A DNA stretch of 64,000 nucleotides, taken from the NCBI RefSeq assembly GCF_003350375.1, contig NZ_QQAR01000002.1, positions 248,001 through 312,000 on the forward strand, in the 5' to 3' direction. The notes beneath the pieces were generated by a model that saw nothing but the letters and a program-made list of their open reading frames with translations, searched no databases and was not told the DNA's origin. Below, piece after piece: positions 16,997-25,520 of the stretch. Every line of letters begins with the position of its first letter. Position 1 is the stretch's first letter. The stretch is from Flavobacterium sp. AG291. Lineage in GTDB: Bacteria; Bacteroidota; Bacteroidia; Flavobacteriales; Flavobacteriaceae. The position numbers and the translations under genes were made by a program.

Positions 16997-17442
16997 TCTT
17001 TAGATTTTAAGCATTCTTTAATCATCTTCTGAAGTGTTTCCGATTTTATGTCTGAACCGCTATATCTGATAATTTTTTTGTCCTCTTCAATATTATTACT
17101 GTAACCAAGAAATTTAGGGGCATTAAGCTGAACTGAAAGCCTTATAAAACGTATTTCCGTATCAGACGGAGACTGAGCTACAGACTCTTCAATATTTGCT
17201 TTACCTTCCTTAAAAGTTTTTAGTTTTTCGAATGGGTTTAGCGTATGTTTAGCCCAAATAGTTTGAAACGCACCCAGATAAGCAATCCTGATTGGCTCTC
17301 TATCATTTCTAAGTTTATATATCATTTCTTTGCACAGTAACTTATTAGTTGCCGCTTGCGAATAATTATATCGGATATCCTCCAATTCCTGCGAATAGCA
17401 AACGGAAATCAAACTACACAATAATACACAAAATATCCTCAT
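16993..17442 (-). CDS. Conserved exported protein inside the carotenoid operon, function unknown
   Basis: A 149-residue product with a signal peptide ('FCVLLCSLISVCYSQ') and a helical mature domain: 'AYLGAFQTIWAKHTLNPFEKLKTFKEGKANIEESVAQSP' looks like a TPR-like helical hairpin, and 'TEIRFIRLSVQLNAPKFLGY' follows. It is embedded between crtB and crtZ with 4-nt overlaps on both sides, which strongly ties it to carotenoid production or placement. It has no recognisable enzyme motif. Because it is periplasmic while the pathway enzymes act at the inner membrane, a role in pigment export, insertion or sensing is possible but unproven. Confidence 0.8.
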   Translation of the reverse strand: MRIFCVLLCSLISVCYSQELEDIRYNYSQAATNKLLCKEMIYKLRNDREPIRIAYLGAFQTIWAKHTLNPFEKLKTFKEGKANIEESVAQSPSDTEIRFIRLSVQLNAPKFLGYSNNIEEDKKIIRYSGSDIKSETLQKMIKECLKSKE

Positions 17443-18275
17443 ACATTAGCTACTTTATACTTTACATAGCTTCTCATCATCAATGAAATTTTTTGCGTGT
17501 TAGGTATCCTTATACGGGCATTTAGAATTTGCTGAGCCGGAGTATTGCATATTTTCTTTAAAAGCGACAGATAATATCTGTACGCCAGATAAACCCCAAA
17601 ACGCGATGAAACCGGTAACTTCTTTATACCAATAAGCGCTTCGGCAAATTCCTGTTTTATTTCTTTCTCAATACAGCATTTTACTTCGTTATTAAATTCA
17701 TTCATATCAACATTAGGAAAATAAGTGCGTCCTAAAACGGAATAATCATCTTTAAGATCCCTTAGGAAATTTACTTTTTGAAACGCCGATCCTAACTTCA
17801 TTGCAAAAGGCTTTAACTCATCATATTTTTCCTGGCATCCCTCTACAAAAACCTTTAGACACATAAGCCCAACAACCTCAGCTGATCCCAAAATATATTC
17901 CTTATAAAGTTCGGTATTATAATCAACCGGATTAAGATCCATTTCCATACTTTTCAAAAACTGATCTATAAGATCAAGACCAATTTCATATTTATGAACT
18001 GTTTCCTGAAATGAATTAAGGATAGGATTTAGTGAGATCTTTTCATTAAGAGCCTCAGTTGTCTGTAACCTTAAACGGGCTATTAAAGCTTCTTTATCAT
18101 AATCATGAAAACTGTCTACTATTTCATCCGCCAAGCGTACGAATCCATAAATAGCATAAATAGCCGGTCTTATCTCTGGTTTAAGGGCCATGATCCCCAA
18201 CGAAAAACTTGTGGAGTATTTTTGGGTTGTAGCCTTACTAACCTGATACGAGAGGTCATCAAATAGTTTTTTCAT
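17439..18275 (-). CDS. crtB: Phytoene synthase
   Basis: The 278-residue squalene/phytoene synthase family enzyme joins two geranylgeranyl diphosphates head to head. The first aspartate-rich motif is 'LADEIVDSFHDYD' and the second is 'VNFLRDLKDD', followed by 'GRTYFPN'. The start is ATG at 18275, overlapping the 3' end of crtI by 17 nt. Second enzyme gene of the operon. Confidence 0.95.
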   Translation of the reverse strand: MKKLFDDLSYQVSKATTQKYSTSFSLGIMALKPEIRPAIYAIYGFVRLADEIVDSFHDYDKEALIARLRLQTTEALNEKISLNPILNSFQETVHKYEIGLDLIDQFLKSMEMDLNPVDYNTELYKEYILGSAEVVGLMCLKVFVEGCQEKYDELKPFAMKLGSAFQKVNFLRDLKDDYSVLGRTYFPNVDMNEFNNEVKCCIEKEIKQEFAEALIGIKKLPVSSRFGVYLAYRYYLSLLKKICNTPAQQILNARIRIPNTQKISLMMRSYVKYKVANV

Positions 18276-19752
18276 AGTGGGATGGTGTTTGTTTATTAAT
18301 TTCTTTAGCGACTATTTTTCCTGAAATAATAGAAGGTGGTACTCCGGGTCCGGGAACCGTAAGCTGTCCGGTATAATACAGGTTCTTCAGTTTAGAATTT
18401 TTTATTGAGGGTTTAAGAACGGCTGTTTGTTTTAAAGTATTAGCCAACCCATAAGCATTACCTTTATAAGCATTATAATCACTAACAAAATCGCTAACAC
18501 AATAACTTCTTTTAAAATCTATTTTTGATAACAAATCTGTAGTACCAGTATGCCTCTCAAGCCTTGACAGCATTTCTTCAAGGTATTTTTCCCTTATTGC
18601 CTCCTCATCTTCTATACCGATTGCCAATGGCATTAATAAAAATACATTTTCATGTTCGCGAGGTGCTACAGAAGTATCAGTCTTAGATGGACAGCACGAA
18701 TAAAACAGCGGTTCGTTTGGCCATTTTTTATCTCCGTAAATAGTAGCAATATGCGAATCAAAATCGTTTTCAAAGAACAATGTATGATGCTTTAGGTTTG
18801 GTATAACCTGATTAAAACCCAGATAATAGATAAGACATGAAGGAGCAAAAGTCCTGCTCTCCCAATACTCCTCGTTATAGTTTCGGTACTTAGCATCCAG
18901 AAGCGTTTCTGTATGATGATAATCCGAGGAAGACACTATGCTGTCAAATTCTATAAATTCTCCATTAACTGAAATTCCTGTCACTTTATTATCAACTGTA
19001 ATTATCCTGTCTACATTAGCTTCAAAATGAAACTTAACTCCCTGTTCTTCTGAAACAGACTTCATCGCTTTAACCAACTCGTAGAATCCTCCTATGGGAT
19101 AGTGCGTACCAAGCATATACCCTCCATAATTCATAAGGCTGTAAAGTGCCGGTATGTTTTTGGGTGATGCACCAAGAAATATTACCGGAAACTCCATTAA
19201 AGCAATGAGTTTTGGATTAGTAAAATGCTTTTTTACATAAGATCGATAATCTGAAAGCAAGTCAAGTTTTAATGCACCTTTTGCGATTTTTAAAGATATA
19301 AACTCAAACCATGAAAGACAGGGTTTAACGACAAAGTCGCGCATACCTATTTCATACTTATATTTTGCAGATTCCATGAAACGGTCAAGTTGTTTTGCTG
19401 CACCAGGCTCAACTTCTTCAAAAAGAAGACGCATATCCTCATAACTATCAGGCAAACTGAGTTTACCATCGGCAAAAATCATTTCAAATTGAGGGTCAAG
19501 ACGTACCAATTCATAAAAATCACCAGTCTTATAGCCAAAATCTTTGAAGAAATCTTCAATTATATCTGGCATCCAATACCAGCTTGGCCCCATATCGAAA
19601 GTATAACCATTATTAGTGTGGAACTGCCTTGCACGTCCTCCAGGTGTACTATTCTTTTCGAACACATGAACCTCGTTCCCTGATTTAGACAGATAAGCTG
19701 CTGCAGACAGACCTGAAATACCGGAACCAATAACCGCGATCTTGTTAGGCAT
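18259..19752 (-). CDS. crtI: Phytoene desaturase
   Basis: The 497-residue CrtI-type flavoenzyme turns phytoene into lycopene. The N-terminal dinucleotide-binding motif 'VIGSGISGLSAAAYLSKSG' and 'EKNSTPGGRARQF' are present. The C-terminus has the carotenoid-oxidoreductase signature around 'YYTGQLTVPGPGVPPSIISG'. The length fits four-step bacterial desaturases. It follows the marR gene by 4 nt and overlaps crtB by 17 nt. Confidence 0.95.
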   Translation of the reverse strand: MPNKIAVIGSGISGLSAAAYLSKSGNEVHVFEKNSTPGGRARQFHTNNGYTFDMGPSWYWMPDIIEDFFKDFGYKTGDFYELVRLDPQFEMIFADGKLSLPDSYEDMRLLFEEVEPGAAKQLDRFMESAKYKYEIGMRDFVVKPCLSWFEFISLKIAKGALKLDLLSDYRSYVKKHFTNPKLIALMEFPVIFLGASPKNIPALYSLMNYGGYMLGTHYPIGGFYELVKAMKSVSEEQGVKFHFEANVDRIITVDNKVTGISVNGEFIEFDSIVSSSDYHHTETLLDAKYRNYNEEYWESRTFAPSCLIYYLGFNQVIPNLKHHTLFFENDFDSHIATIYGDKKWPNEPLFYSCCPSKTDTSVAPREHENVFLLMPLAIGIEDEEAIREKYLEEMLSRLERHTGTTDLLSKIDFKRSYCVSDFVSDYNAYKGNAYGLANTLKQTAVLKPSIKNSKLKNLYYTGQLTVPGPGVPPSIISGKIVAKEINKQTPSHYEKTI

Positions 19753-19756
19753 ACTA

Positions 19757-20428
19757 TTAATTTTGAATTTGTAAATAATTATTATTTACCTCATCAAGCA
19801 ATTCAGGCACAGAAATATTGCTATTGAATATTGGATTATGAAAATCTTCAAGCTTATTAAGTATTCTTATTAGCTCCATTTTTTCTAAATAGCTAAGATT
19901 TCCCGAAACAATAGATGTCGCCTGACGTATTTTTCCCATCAGCGCATCCAAAGCTTTTTTACCTTCTTCGGTAATACTTATCACTTTTGCCCTTTTATCA
20001 TTATCAGAATCAATTTGAATGACCCATCCCTGTTTGATAAGCCTGCCAATAATCTGCATACCTGTTGGCTTGTCCTGAATATTCTTTTTAATCAATTCAA
20101 TCTTGGACATCGCTCCAAACGCATTAAGATTTATGAGATAAATAAAATCTTCCTGAGTAGAAAAAGAAGAATCTGATATAGCGGATTTGGAATACATTTT
20201 AGCATACCTGCTCATATGTATAAGCATTGTAGATATAGCACTTTCAGGAGTGCGCCCGTAATTTTTATTTTCCCATTCAGGCTCCGGATACTTTTTACCC
20301 TCCTGAAGAAACGAATCAGCAATCCATTCTTTAAATCCTTCTAAATTCAGAGAATGTTTTTTTGATGCTTTGGAAGCTTCAAAATCTTCTATAAGCTCTA
20401 TAACTTCTTTTAATAAAGTATAATTCAT
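19757..20428 (-). CDS. MarR family transcriptional regulator of the carotenoid operon
   Basis: The 223-residue protein has a MarR winged helix-turn-helix in its middle ('FIYLINLNAFGAMSKIELIKKNIQDKPTGMQIIGRLIKQGWV', then wing 'SDNDKRAKVISITEEGKKAL') between helical dimerisation segments. The usual MarR length is about 145 residues; the extra 60 N-terminal residues may form an added dimer or ligand element. It is the first gene of the crt operon, and two identical AGTAT-N6-ATACT inverted repeats lie in front of it, one over the promoter. This suggests self-repression and ligand-controlled pigment production. Confidence 0.88.
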   Translation of the reverse strand: MNYTLLKEVIELIEDFEASKASKKHSLNLEGFKEWIADSFLQEGKKYPEPEWENKNYGRTPESAISTMLIHMSRYAKMYSKSAISDSSFSTQEDFIYLINLNAFGAMSKIELIKKNIQDKPTGMQIIGRLIKQGWVIQIDSDNDKRAKVISITEEGKKALDALMGKIRQATSIVSGNLSYLEKMELIRILNKLEDFHNPIFNSNISVPELLDEVNNNYLQIQN

Positions 20429-20439
20429 ACCATATAATT

Positions 20440-20455
20440 AGTATTCAAATATACT
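20440..20455. promoter_or_regulatory. Candidate MarR operator 1 (AGTAT-N6-ATACT) over the promoter
   Basis: Inverted repeat AGTAT (20440-20444) and ATACT (20451-20455). On the minus strand it contains the TATATTTG promoter element, so a bound regulator would block RNA polymerase. Confidence 0.6.
20446..20453 (-). promoter_or_regulatory. -7 promoter element (TATATTTG) of marR-crt operon
   Basis: Perfect TAnnTTTG match on the minus strand, 17 nt before the marR ATG, embedded in operator 1. Confidence 0.62.
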
Positions 20456-20468
20456 TATTATATAAAAT

Positions 20469-20488
20469 ATAGTATAAAAAAATACTAT
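20469..20488. promoter_or_regulatory. Candidate MarR operator 2 (ATAGTAT-N6-ATACTAT)
   Basis: Perfect 7-bp inverted repeat with a 6-nt spacer, containing the same AGTAT-N6-ATACT core as operator 1. The centres are 31 bp apart, close to three helical turns, so both sites face the same side of the DNA. Confidence 0.58.
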
Positions 20489-20520
20489 TAATATTTTCTT
20501 AAAATTAAAAGTTACAAAAA

Positions 20521-20551
20521 AAAAGCTGATTTGTGTTCGAAATCAGCTTTT
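20521..20551. terminator. Terminator downstream of the UvrD/PcrA-type helicase gene
   Basis: Perfect 12-bp stem AAAAGCTGATTT/AAATCAGCTTTT with a 7-nt loop, 20 nt past the helicase stop on the minus strand. Confidence 0.82.
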
Positions 20552-20571
20552 TAATATTTATTAAAGAATAA

Positions 20572-22914
20572 TTAACCAAGTATATCCAGCTTGGCAAAAC
20601 GTAATAATAGCTTTTTGATACCGCCAACTTCAAAGTGAATTTCAGCTTTCTTGTCGGCGCCAACGCCTTCCAGATTCAATACTTTACCTTTACCAAAACG
20701 TTCATGCATCACTACGTTACCTATTACCAGTTTGGTGTCAGGCATTGCAGGCCCTGACGAAACAGGTGCATTACTGCTCATAGGCTTTAGCTTACGGATA
20801 GGAATATCCGGTTTAGGCTCATTATCAGTAACCCATTTTGGCGGAGCTGTATTGGTTGGTTTATTTAGCCTTAGTTTCGATTTATCTACATCACCAAAGA
20901 TATCAGCATTAATCATTGGCTTGTATTTATAATTCGACTCAGCCGGTGTAAGATATTCTAAGTATTTATCGGTAATCTCTTCAATGAAGCGTGAAGGTTC
21001 ACTATCTACCAGTTTACCCCAACGGTAACGAGATTGTGCATAGGTTAAATATGCCTGATGCTCTGCACGGGTAAGCGCTACATAGAATAGCCTGCGCTCT
21101 TCTTCAAGTTCACTGCGGGTATTCATACTCATGGCGCTCGGGAAAAGATCCTCTTCCATCCCTACTATAAATACATGAGGGAATTCAAGTCCTTTTGCAA
21201 GGTGAATGGTCATAAGTGCTACACGGTCATCATCGCCGGTATCGTTGTCCATATCAGTGGCAAGGGCAACATCTTCAAGGAATTCAGATAAGGCACCACG
21301 AGCATCGTCTACTTCCTTCTGACCCTCAATAAAGTCCCTGATACCACTCAATAATTGCTCAATATTTTCTATACGGGCAATACCTTCGGGTGTTGCGTCT
21401 TTTTTAAGCTCCTGAATAAGTCCGGTTTTCTTGGTAACGTGATCTGCAAGGAAAAAGGCGTCCTGCGTCTCATTAATTACCTGAAAACTCTTAACCATAG
21501 TTACAAAGTCATTCAGCTTATTTTTAGTACCACTGTTTAGTTTAAGATCTATACGATCAATGTTCTCCATTACTTCATAAATAGAACGACCGTAGTGATT
21601 AGCTGCAACCGTAAGTTTCTCAACAGTGCTATCCCCTATTCCCCTTGCAGGATAATTGATAACACGAATAAGTGCTTCCTCATCCTTAGGGTTTATCACC
21701 AGCCTTAAATAAGCCAATATGTCCTTTATCTCTTTCCTCTGATAGAATGAGAGACCTCCATAAATACGATACGGGATATCACGTTTACGTAAGGCATCTT
21801 CCATAGCGCGTGACTGCGCATTGGTACGGTAAAGAATAGCAAACTTATTATTGGTCAGTTGGTGCTGCATTTTTTGTTCAAAAATGGTACTGGCAACAAA
21901 ACGACCTTCCTCGCCATCGGTAAGGCTGCGATGCACTTTGATTTTAGGACCTTCATCATTGGCAGTCCAAACCACCTTATCAAGCTTGGTTTTATTATTA
22001 TCTATAATTGCATTTGCCGCTTCTACAATATTCCTGCTTGAGCGGTAGTTTTGCTCAAGGCGGTACATCTGTACATTCTCGTAATCTTTTTGGAAGTTCA
22101 GGATGTTATTAATGTTAGCTCCACGGAAAGCATAGATACTCTGTGCATCATCCCCTACCACACAAATATTCTGAAAACGATCTGAGAGCGCACGAACAAT
22201 AAGATACTGCGAGTGGTTGGTATCCTGGTACTCATCTACCAGTATATAACGGAAACGATCCTGATACTTCGCAAGTACATCCGGGAAACGGTTCAGTAAT
22301 TCGTTTGTACGAAGCAACAGGTCATCAAAATCCATCGCTCCGGCTTTAAAGCAACGCTCTACATAAGCTTCGTATATCTCGCCAAGGCGTGGCTTTTTAG
22401 ACATCGCATCAGCTTCCTGTAATTCAGGGTTGTTATAATAAGCTTTAACGGTAATAAGGCTGTTCTTATACGAAGAAATACGTCCTAAAACCTGTTTAGG
22501 CTTATACACATCCTTATCAAGCTGCTTTTCTTTAATGATAGAACTGATAAGACGAACACTGTCCTGAGAATCATAAATCGTAAAGTTTGACGGATAGCCC
22601 AGTTTGTCAGCCTCAAAACGAAGAATTTTAGCAAAAATCGAGTGAAATGTACCCATCCAAAGATTCTTAGCTTCTGAGTTACCTACAATGTCGGCAATAC
22701 GTTTCTTCATCTCCTTCGCCGCCTTATTGGTAAAGGTCAGTGCAAGAATATTGAATGCATCAACACCCTGACTCATCAGGTATGCGATACGAAGGGTAAG
22801 TACCCTGGTTTTTCCCGAACCTGCTCCCGCAATAACGATCATCGGACCGTCTTTTTGAAGCGTTGGTGCCTGCTGGGCTTCATTTAACTGGCTTATATAA
22901 CTACGAATATCCAT
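20572..22914 (-). CDS. UvrD/PcrA-type ATP-dependent 3'-5' DNA helicase
   Basis: The 780-residue superfamily 1A helicase shows motif I 'IAGAGSGKTRVLTLR', 'LALTFTNKAAKEMK', motif II 'ILVDEYQDT', motif III 'GDDAQSIYAFRGA', motif IV 'QNYRSS', motif V 'MTIHLAKGLEFPHVF' and motif VI 'FYVALTRAEH'. Such enzymes unwind DNA in excision and mismatch repair and clear proteins from DNA. A C-terminal segment ('VVMHERFGKGKVLNLEG' onward) is the Tudor-like RNA polymerase-interaction fold seen in PcrA/UvrD. A DUF2809 gene lies 31 nt upstream on the same strand and may share its promoter. Confidence 0.94.
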   Translation of the reverse strand: MDIRSYISQLNEAQQAPTLQKDGPMIVIAGAGSGKTRVLTLRIAYLMSQGVDAFNILALTFTNKAAKEMKKRIADIVGNSEAKNLWMGTFHSIFAKILRFEADKLGYPSNFTIYDSQDSVRLISSIIKEKQLDKDVYKPKQVLGRISSYKNSLITVKAYYNNPELQEADAMSKKPRLGEIYEAYVERCFKAGAMDFDDLLLRTNELLNRFPDVLAKYQDRFRYILVDEYQDTNHSQYLIVRALSDRFQNICVVGDDAQSIYAFRGANINNILNFQKDYENVQMYRLEQNYRSSRNIVEAANAIIDNNKTKLDKVVWTANDEGPKIKVHRSLTDGEEGRFVASTIFEQKMQHQLTNNKFAILYRTNAQSRAMEDALRKRDIPYRIYGGLSFYQRKEIKDILAYLRLVINPKDEEALIRVINYPARGIGDSTVEKLTVAANHYGRSIYEVMENIDRIDLKLNSGTKNKLNDFVTMVKSFQVINETQDAFFLADHVTKKTGLIQELKKDATPEGIARIENIEQLLSGIRDFIEGQKEVDDARGALSEFLEDVALATDMDNDTGDDDRVALMTIHLAKGLEFPHVFIVGMEEDLFPSAMSMNTRSELEEERRLFYVALTRAEHQAYLTYAQSRYRWGKLVDSEPSRFIEEITDKYLEYLTPAESNYKYKPMINADIFGDVDKSKLRLNKPTNTAPPKWVTDNEPKPDIPIRKLKPMSSNAPVSSGPAMPDTKLVIGNVVMHERFGKGKVLNLEGVGADKKAEIHFEVGGIKKLLLRFAKLDILG

Positions 22915-22945
22915 TTCTACGATTTACAACGCAAAAATAGCTATT

Positions 22946-23353
22946 TTAACTGATATTCTTATCGTCCGGCCTTCCTTTGAAAAGCATAAATTTTTCAAAA
23001 AGAAAAGCAGCTATTACGCCAATAGTATATGCCAGTATATCACTCCATAAAAAGCCTGAACCAAGCAACAGTTTTCCGGGAATGGTCTGCCGGACTGCAG
23101 TGATCCACTCTGCCTGATAGAGCTGTAATACTTCAATACAATAACAGATAAGCAATGCTGCAACTGCTCTTGCTTTTATATTTTTATGAGGCACGCAAAA
23201 ACTGACGATATAAAACATCATAAATGCATACAATATATCGCCCAGATAAAGATTCAGAATATCAGGAAACCAATGCTTTTTAAGCCTTACAAAGAGACCC
23301 GTTACTATAGTCAGAAAACTGACGATTAAAAATATAATCCTTTTGTTTTTCAT
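22946..23353 (-). CDS. DUF2809 family membrane protein
   Basis: The 135-residue product has four membrane helices and the DUF2809 pattern: 'WFPDILNLYLGDILYAFMMFYIV', then 'CYCIEVLQLYQAEW' and 'LGSGFLWSDILAYTIGV'. The function is unknown; the family has a VanZ-like look. It has its own promoter element and precedes the helicase gene. Confidence 0.8.
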   Translation of the reverse strand: MKNKRIIFLIVSFLTIVTGLFVRLKKHWFPDILNLYLGDILYAFMMFYIVSFCVPHKNIKARAVAALLICYCIEVLQLYQAEWITAVRQTIPGKLLLGSGFLWSDILAYTIGVIAAFLFEKFMLFKGRPDDKNIS

Positions 23354-23372
23354 GGTTGGGCATGTTTAGCCT

Positions 23373-23380
23373 CAAATATA
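23373..23380 (-). promoter_or_regulatory. -7 promoter element (TATATTTG)
   Basis: Perfect TAnnTTTG match on the minus strand, 19 nt before the DUF2809 start; probably also drives the helicase gene. Confidence 0.5.
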
Positions 23381-23493
23381 ATTGCAAATTATTTGAATTG
23401 CACACTTACGGAAAAAACTTATTTCCTTATTTTCGCTTCTGCAATTTGAAACCCTATTGTAACGTTATACCAAAAACACATTACTATAAACCT

Positions 23494-24021
23494 ATGAGCT
23501 CAGACAAAATTATTGAACTTGCTTTTTATACCCTTCCGGCACTTATAACAGGAGGAGTTGCTTACTACTTTTTTAGCATGCATACCCGTAACGAAGAAGG
23601 CCGTCGCCGTTACCTGATACACAAAGAAGCACAAAAGAATGCTCTACCGCTTCGCCTGCAGGCTTATGAAAGACTTACTTTATTCCTTGAAAGGATAAAC
23701 CCTGCGAAGATATTGATAAGAATAACTCCTCAGTCGTCAAACAAACACGATTATGAAGAGTATCTTGTGTCACAAATTGAGGTAGAATACGAACATAACC
23801 TTTCACAGCAGATTTATATCTCTTCCGAAAGTTGGGACATTGTTACTACTGCCAAGAATGCTACCATACAGATGGTACGAAAAACGACTGCCGATCCTGC
23901 AATCGCAACAGCACAGGAACTGCGCGAAACACTATTAAAAAATCTTTTCGACAAGCAAAGTCCAAGCAGTGTTGCCATTGCTCACCTTAAGAATGAGGTA
24001 TCAGGCCTTTGGAGCGAGTAA
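23494..24021 (+). CDS. Hypothetical protein with N-terminal membrane helix, 175 aa
   Basis: The ATG at 23494 gives 'MSSDKIIELAFYTLPALITGGVAYYFF', a single N-terminal anchor (about 7-25). A cytoplasmic, partly coiled-coil domain follows ('HTRNEEGRRRYLIHKEAQKNALPLRLQAYERLTLFLERINP'). The pattern is familiar from conserved flavobacterial proteins of unknown function. An earlier in-frame start at 23356 would add 46 residues of unlikely sequence upstream of a TATTTTCG promoter-like box and is rejected. A terminator follows. Confidence 0.72.
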   Translation: MSSDKIIELAFYTLPALITGGVAYYFFSMHTRNEEGRRRYLIHKEAQKNALPLRLQAYERLTLFLERINPAKILIRITPQSSNKHDYEEYLVSQIEVEYEHNLSQQIYISSESWDIVTTAKNATIQMVRKTTADPAIATAQELRETLLKNLFDKQSPSSVAIAHLKNEVSGLWSE

Positions 24022-24048
24022 CAGATTATTAGATCATTCGATATTTAG

Positions 24049-24076
24049 AAGCATTTGCCATAGCAAGTGCTTTTTT
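24049..24076 (+). terminator. Intrinsic terminator
   Basis: Ten-pair stem AAGCATTTGC/GCAAGTGCTT (one G-T) with a CATA loop and a T tail. Confidence 0.75.
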
Positions 24077-24122
24077 ATTTATGTTTGTTGGGTATATAAC
24101 TACGTAACACAGTCAATTATAA

Positions 24123-24635
24123 ATGAAATTATTTTACGTAATCATCTTTCTTTTGACAACCGTTTTCAGCCAGGTACAGGAAAGAATAAAAACTTCAGAA
24201 ATTTACATTTCTAAAGAAATTGCTTATAAAGAAAGCAACAATACGATTTTTACAGGTATAGCAGAATATAGAAAAAATAACGGTCATCTTGTCTTTGAAA
24301 AAGAATATACAAATGGATATATAACTAAATATACTTTGTATTATAATACAGATGAAAAAATAGTCTCTGACGAAACATTATATTATGAAAATAATATTAA
24401 GAAAAGACATATCATCTTTGCATCAAGCTCCGACTACCCTTTAAAAACCATTACTGATTTTGACCTGAATGGCAAAAAAACACTTGAAGAGCAATACCTG
24501 GGAGATAAGCTTATATATCATTGCGAATATTTTAACGGAAAGAAACATGGCACCATTTATAGTATCGATAAAAACAATGTTAAGCATAGTTGCACATATA
24601 ATAACGGAAAAAAAATAAAATATACTGCTTCATAA
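24123..24635 (+). CDS. Exported protein with MORN/YwqK-like repeats
   Basis: A 170-residue product with a signal peptide ('LFYVIIFLLTTVFSQ'). The body is built from short repeats of the form 'Y.NG...Y' and 'Y(F/Y)NGKKHGTI', resembling the MORN-like units of the YwqK family. YwqK-type proteins are labelled antitoxins in some databases, but this exported copy has no toxin beside it. The next gene starts 15 nt downstream and may be co-transcribed. Confidence 0.62.
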   Translation: MKLFYVIIFLLTTVFSQVQERIKTSEIYISKEIAYKESNNTIFTGIAEYRKNNGHLVFEKEYTNGYITKYTLYYNTDEKIVSDETLYYENNIKKRHIIFASSSDYPLKTITDFDLNGKKTLEEQYLGDKLIYHCEYFNGKKHGTIYSIDKNNVKHSCTYNNGKKIKYTAS

Positions 24636-24650
24636 TCTAGCGTGACCATA

Positions 24651-25343
24651 ATGCCAAATACTTTAAAAACCTATTTCAACTGGAGCAGCGGTAAAGACAG
24701 TGCGCTGGCACTACATTACCTGCTACAGGATAAAAATTACAGCATTGAGTGTCTATTCACATCCATAAGTTCAGAATATGACAGGGTGAGCATGCATGGA
24801 CTTCGCAAGGAACTTTTACAAAAACAGACAGAAGCCCTTGGCATTCCTGCAAAAATTATCCAACTTCCTCCCCATCCTACCAATGCCGAGTATGAAGCGC
24901 TAATGAAAGAAACAGTTTCCGAATTATTAGCTGATGGCTATGAGTGTACTGCCTTTGGTGATATATTTCTTGAAGACCTGAAAACGTACCGCGAAAAACA
25001 ATTAGAACCTTACGGTATTAAAACTATTTTTCCGCTATGGCAAAAAGACACAAAAGAATTACTTACAAATTTCATAGATTTCGGTTTTAAAGCCATTACC
25101 GTTTGTGTAGATGGCAGCAAGCTCGACAGCTCATTTGTTGGCCGTCTTGTAGACCATGATTTTATTAATGATCTGCCGGAAAATGTTGATATATGCGGAG
25201 AGAATGGCGAGTTTCATACCTTTTGCTTTGACGGGCCTTACTTTAAACAGCCCGTACAGTTTACTAAAGGTGAGGTTATAATGAAAGAATATCACACTAA
25301 TGGCTTCAAATCGCAATTATGGTTTTGTGATTTGTTGCCTTAA
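24651..25343 (+). CDS. Dph6-like ATP-binding protein (PP-loop, diphthine-ammonia ligase family)
   Basis: The 230-residue protein has the PP-loop 'NWSSGKDSALALHYL' that binds ATP, and the family end motif 'ICGENGEFHTFCFDGP'. In eukaryotes and archaea this domain makes the final amide of diphthamide. Bacteria lack diphthamide, so the substrate here is unknown; adenylation followed by amide formation or thiolation is the general chemistry. The ATG at 24651 is preferred to a GTG 9 nt upstream. Confidence 0.88.
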   Translation: MPNTLKTYFNWSSGKDSALALHYLLQDKNYSIECLFTSISSEYDRVSMHGLRKELLQKQTEALGIPAKIIQLPPHPTNAEYEALMKETVSELLADGYECTAFGDIFLEDLKTYREKQLEPYGIKTIFPLWQKDTKELLTNFIDFGFKAITVCVDGSKLDSSFVGRLVDHDFINDLPENVDICGENGEFHTFCFDGPYFKQPVQFTKGEVIMKEYHTNGFKSQLWFCDLLP

Positions 25344-25367
25344 ATCATATTTGTAAGGCTTTATAAT

Positions 25368-25465
25368 AGCTTCGGAGAAGCGACATATTTATAGTTTATA
25401 TTCTTTTTATACTATAAAAGCTCCGGAGGAGCGACATATTATTATGCCGCTCCTCCGGAGCTTTT
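25368..25465. repeat. REP-like element with an 18-bp perfect hairpin
   Basis: The core is an 18-bp perfect stem (25416-25433 with 25448-25465) built on CTCCGGAGGAGCG and its complement around a 14-nt loop. A degenerate copy of one arm, AGCTTCGGAGAAGCGACATATT, precedes it at 25366-25387, and a last fragment CCTCTCCGAGGC follows at about 25501. The arms share the tail GCGACATATT, so this looks like a family of repetitive extragenic palindromes. It also terminates the genes on both sides. Confidence 0.72.
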
Positions 25466-25520
25466 AAAATTGTTTACAATTATCCTCTATAAATATTCCA
25501 CCTCTCCGAGGCTTAAATAA

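Noticed and set aside
24123-24635. YwqK-type antitoxin of a toxin-antitoxin pair
   Set aside because: The product has a signal peptide and no toxin-like gene is adjacent; the similarity is only to MORN-like repeats.
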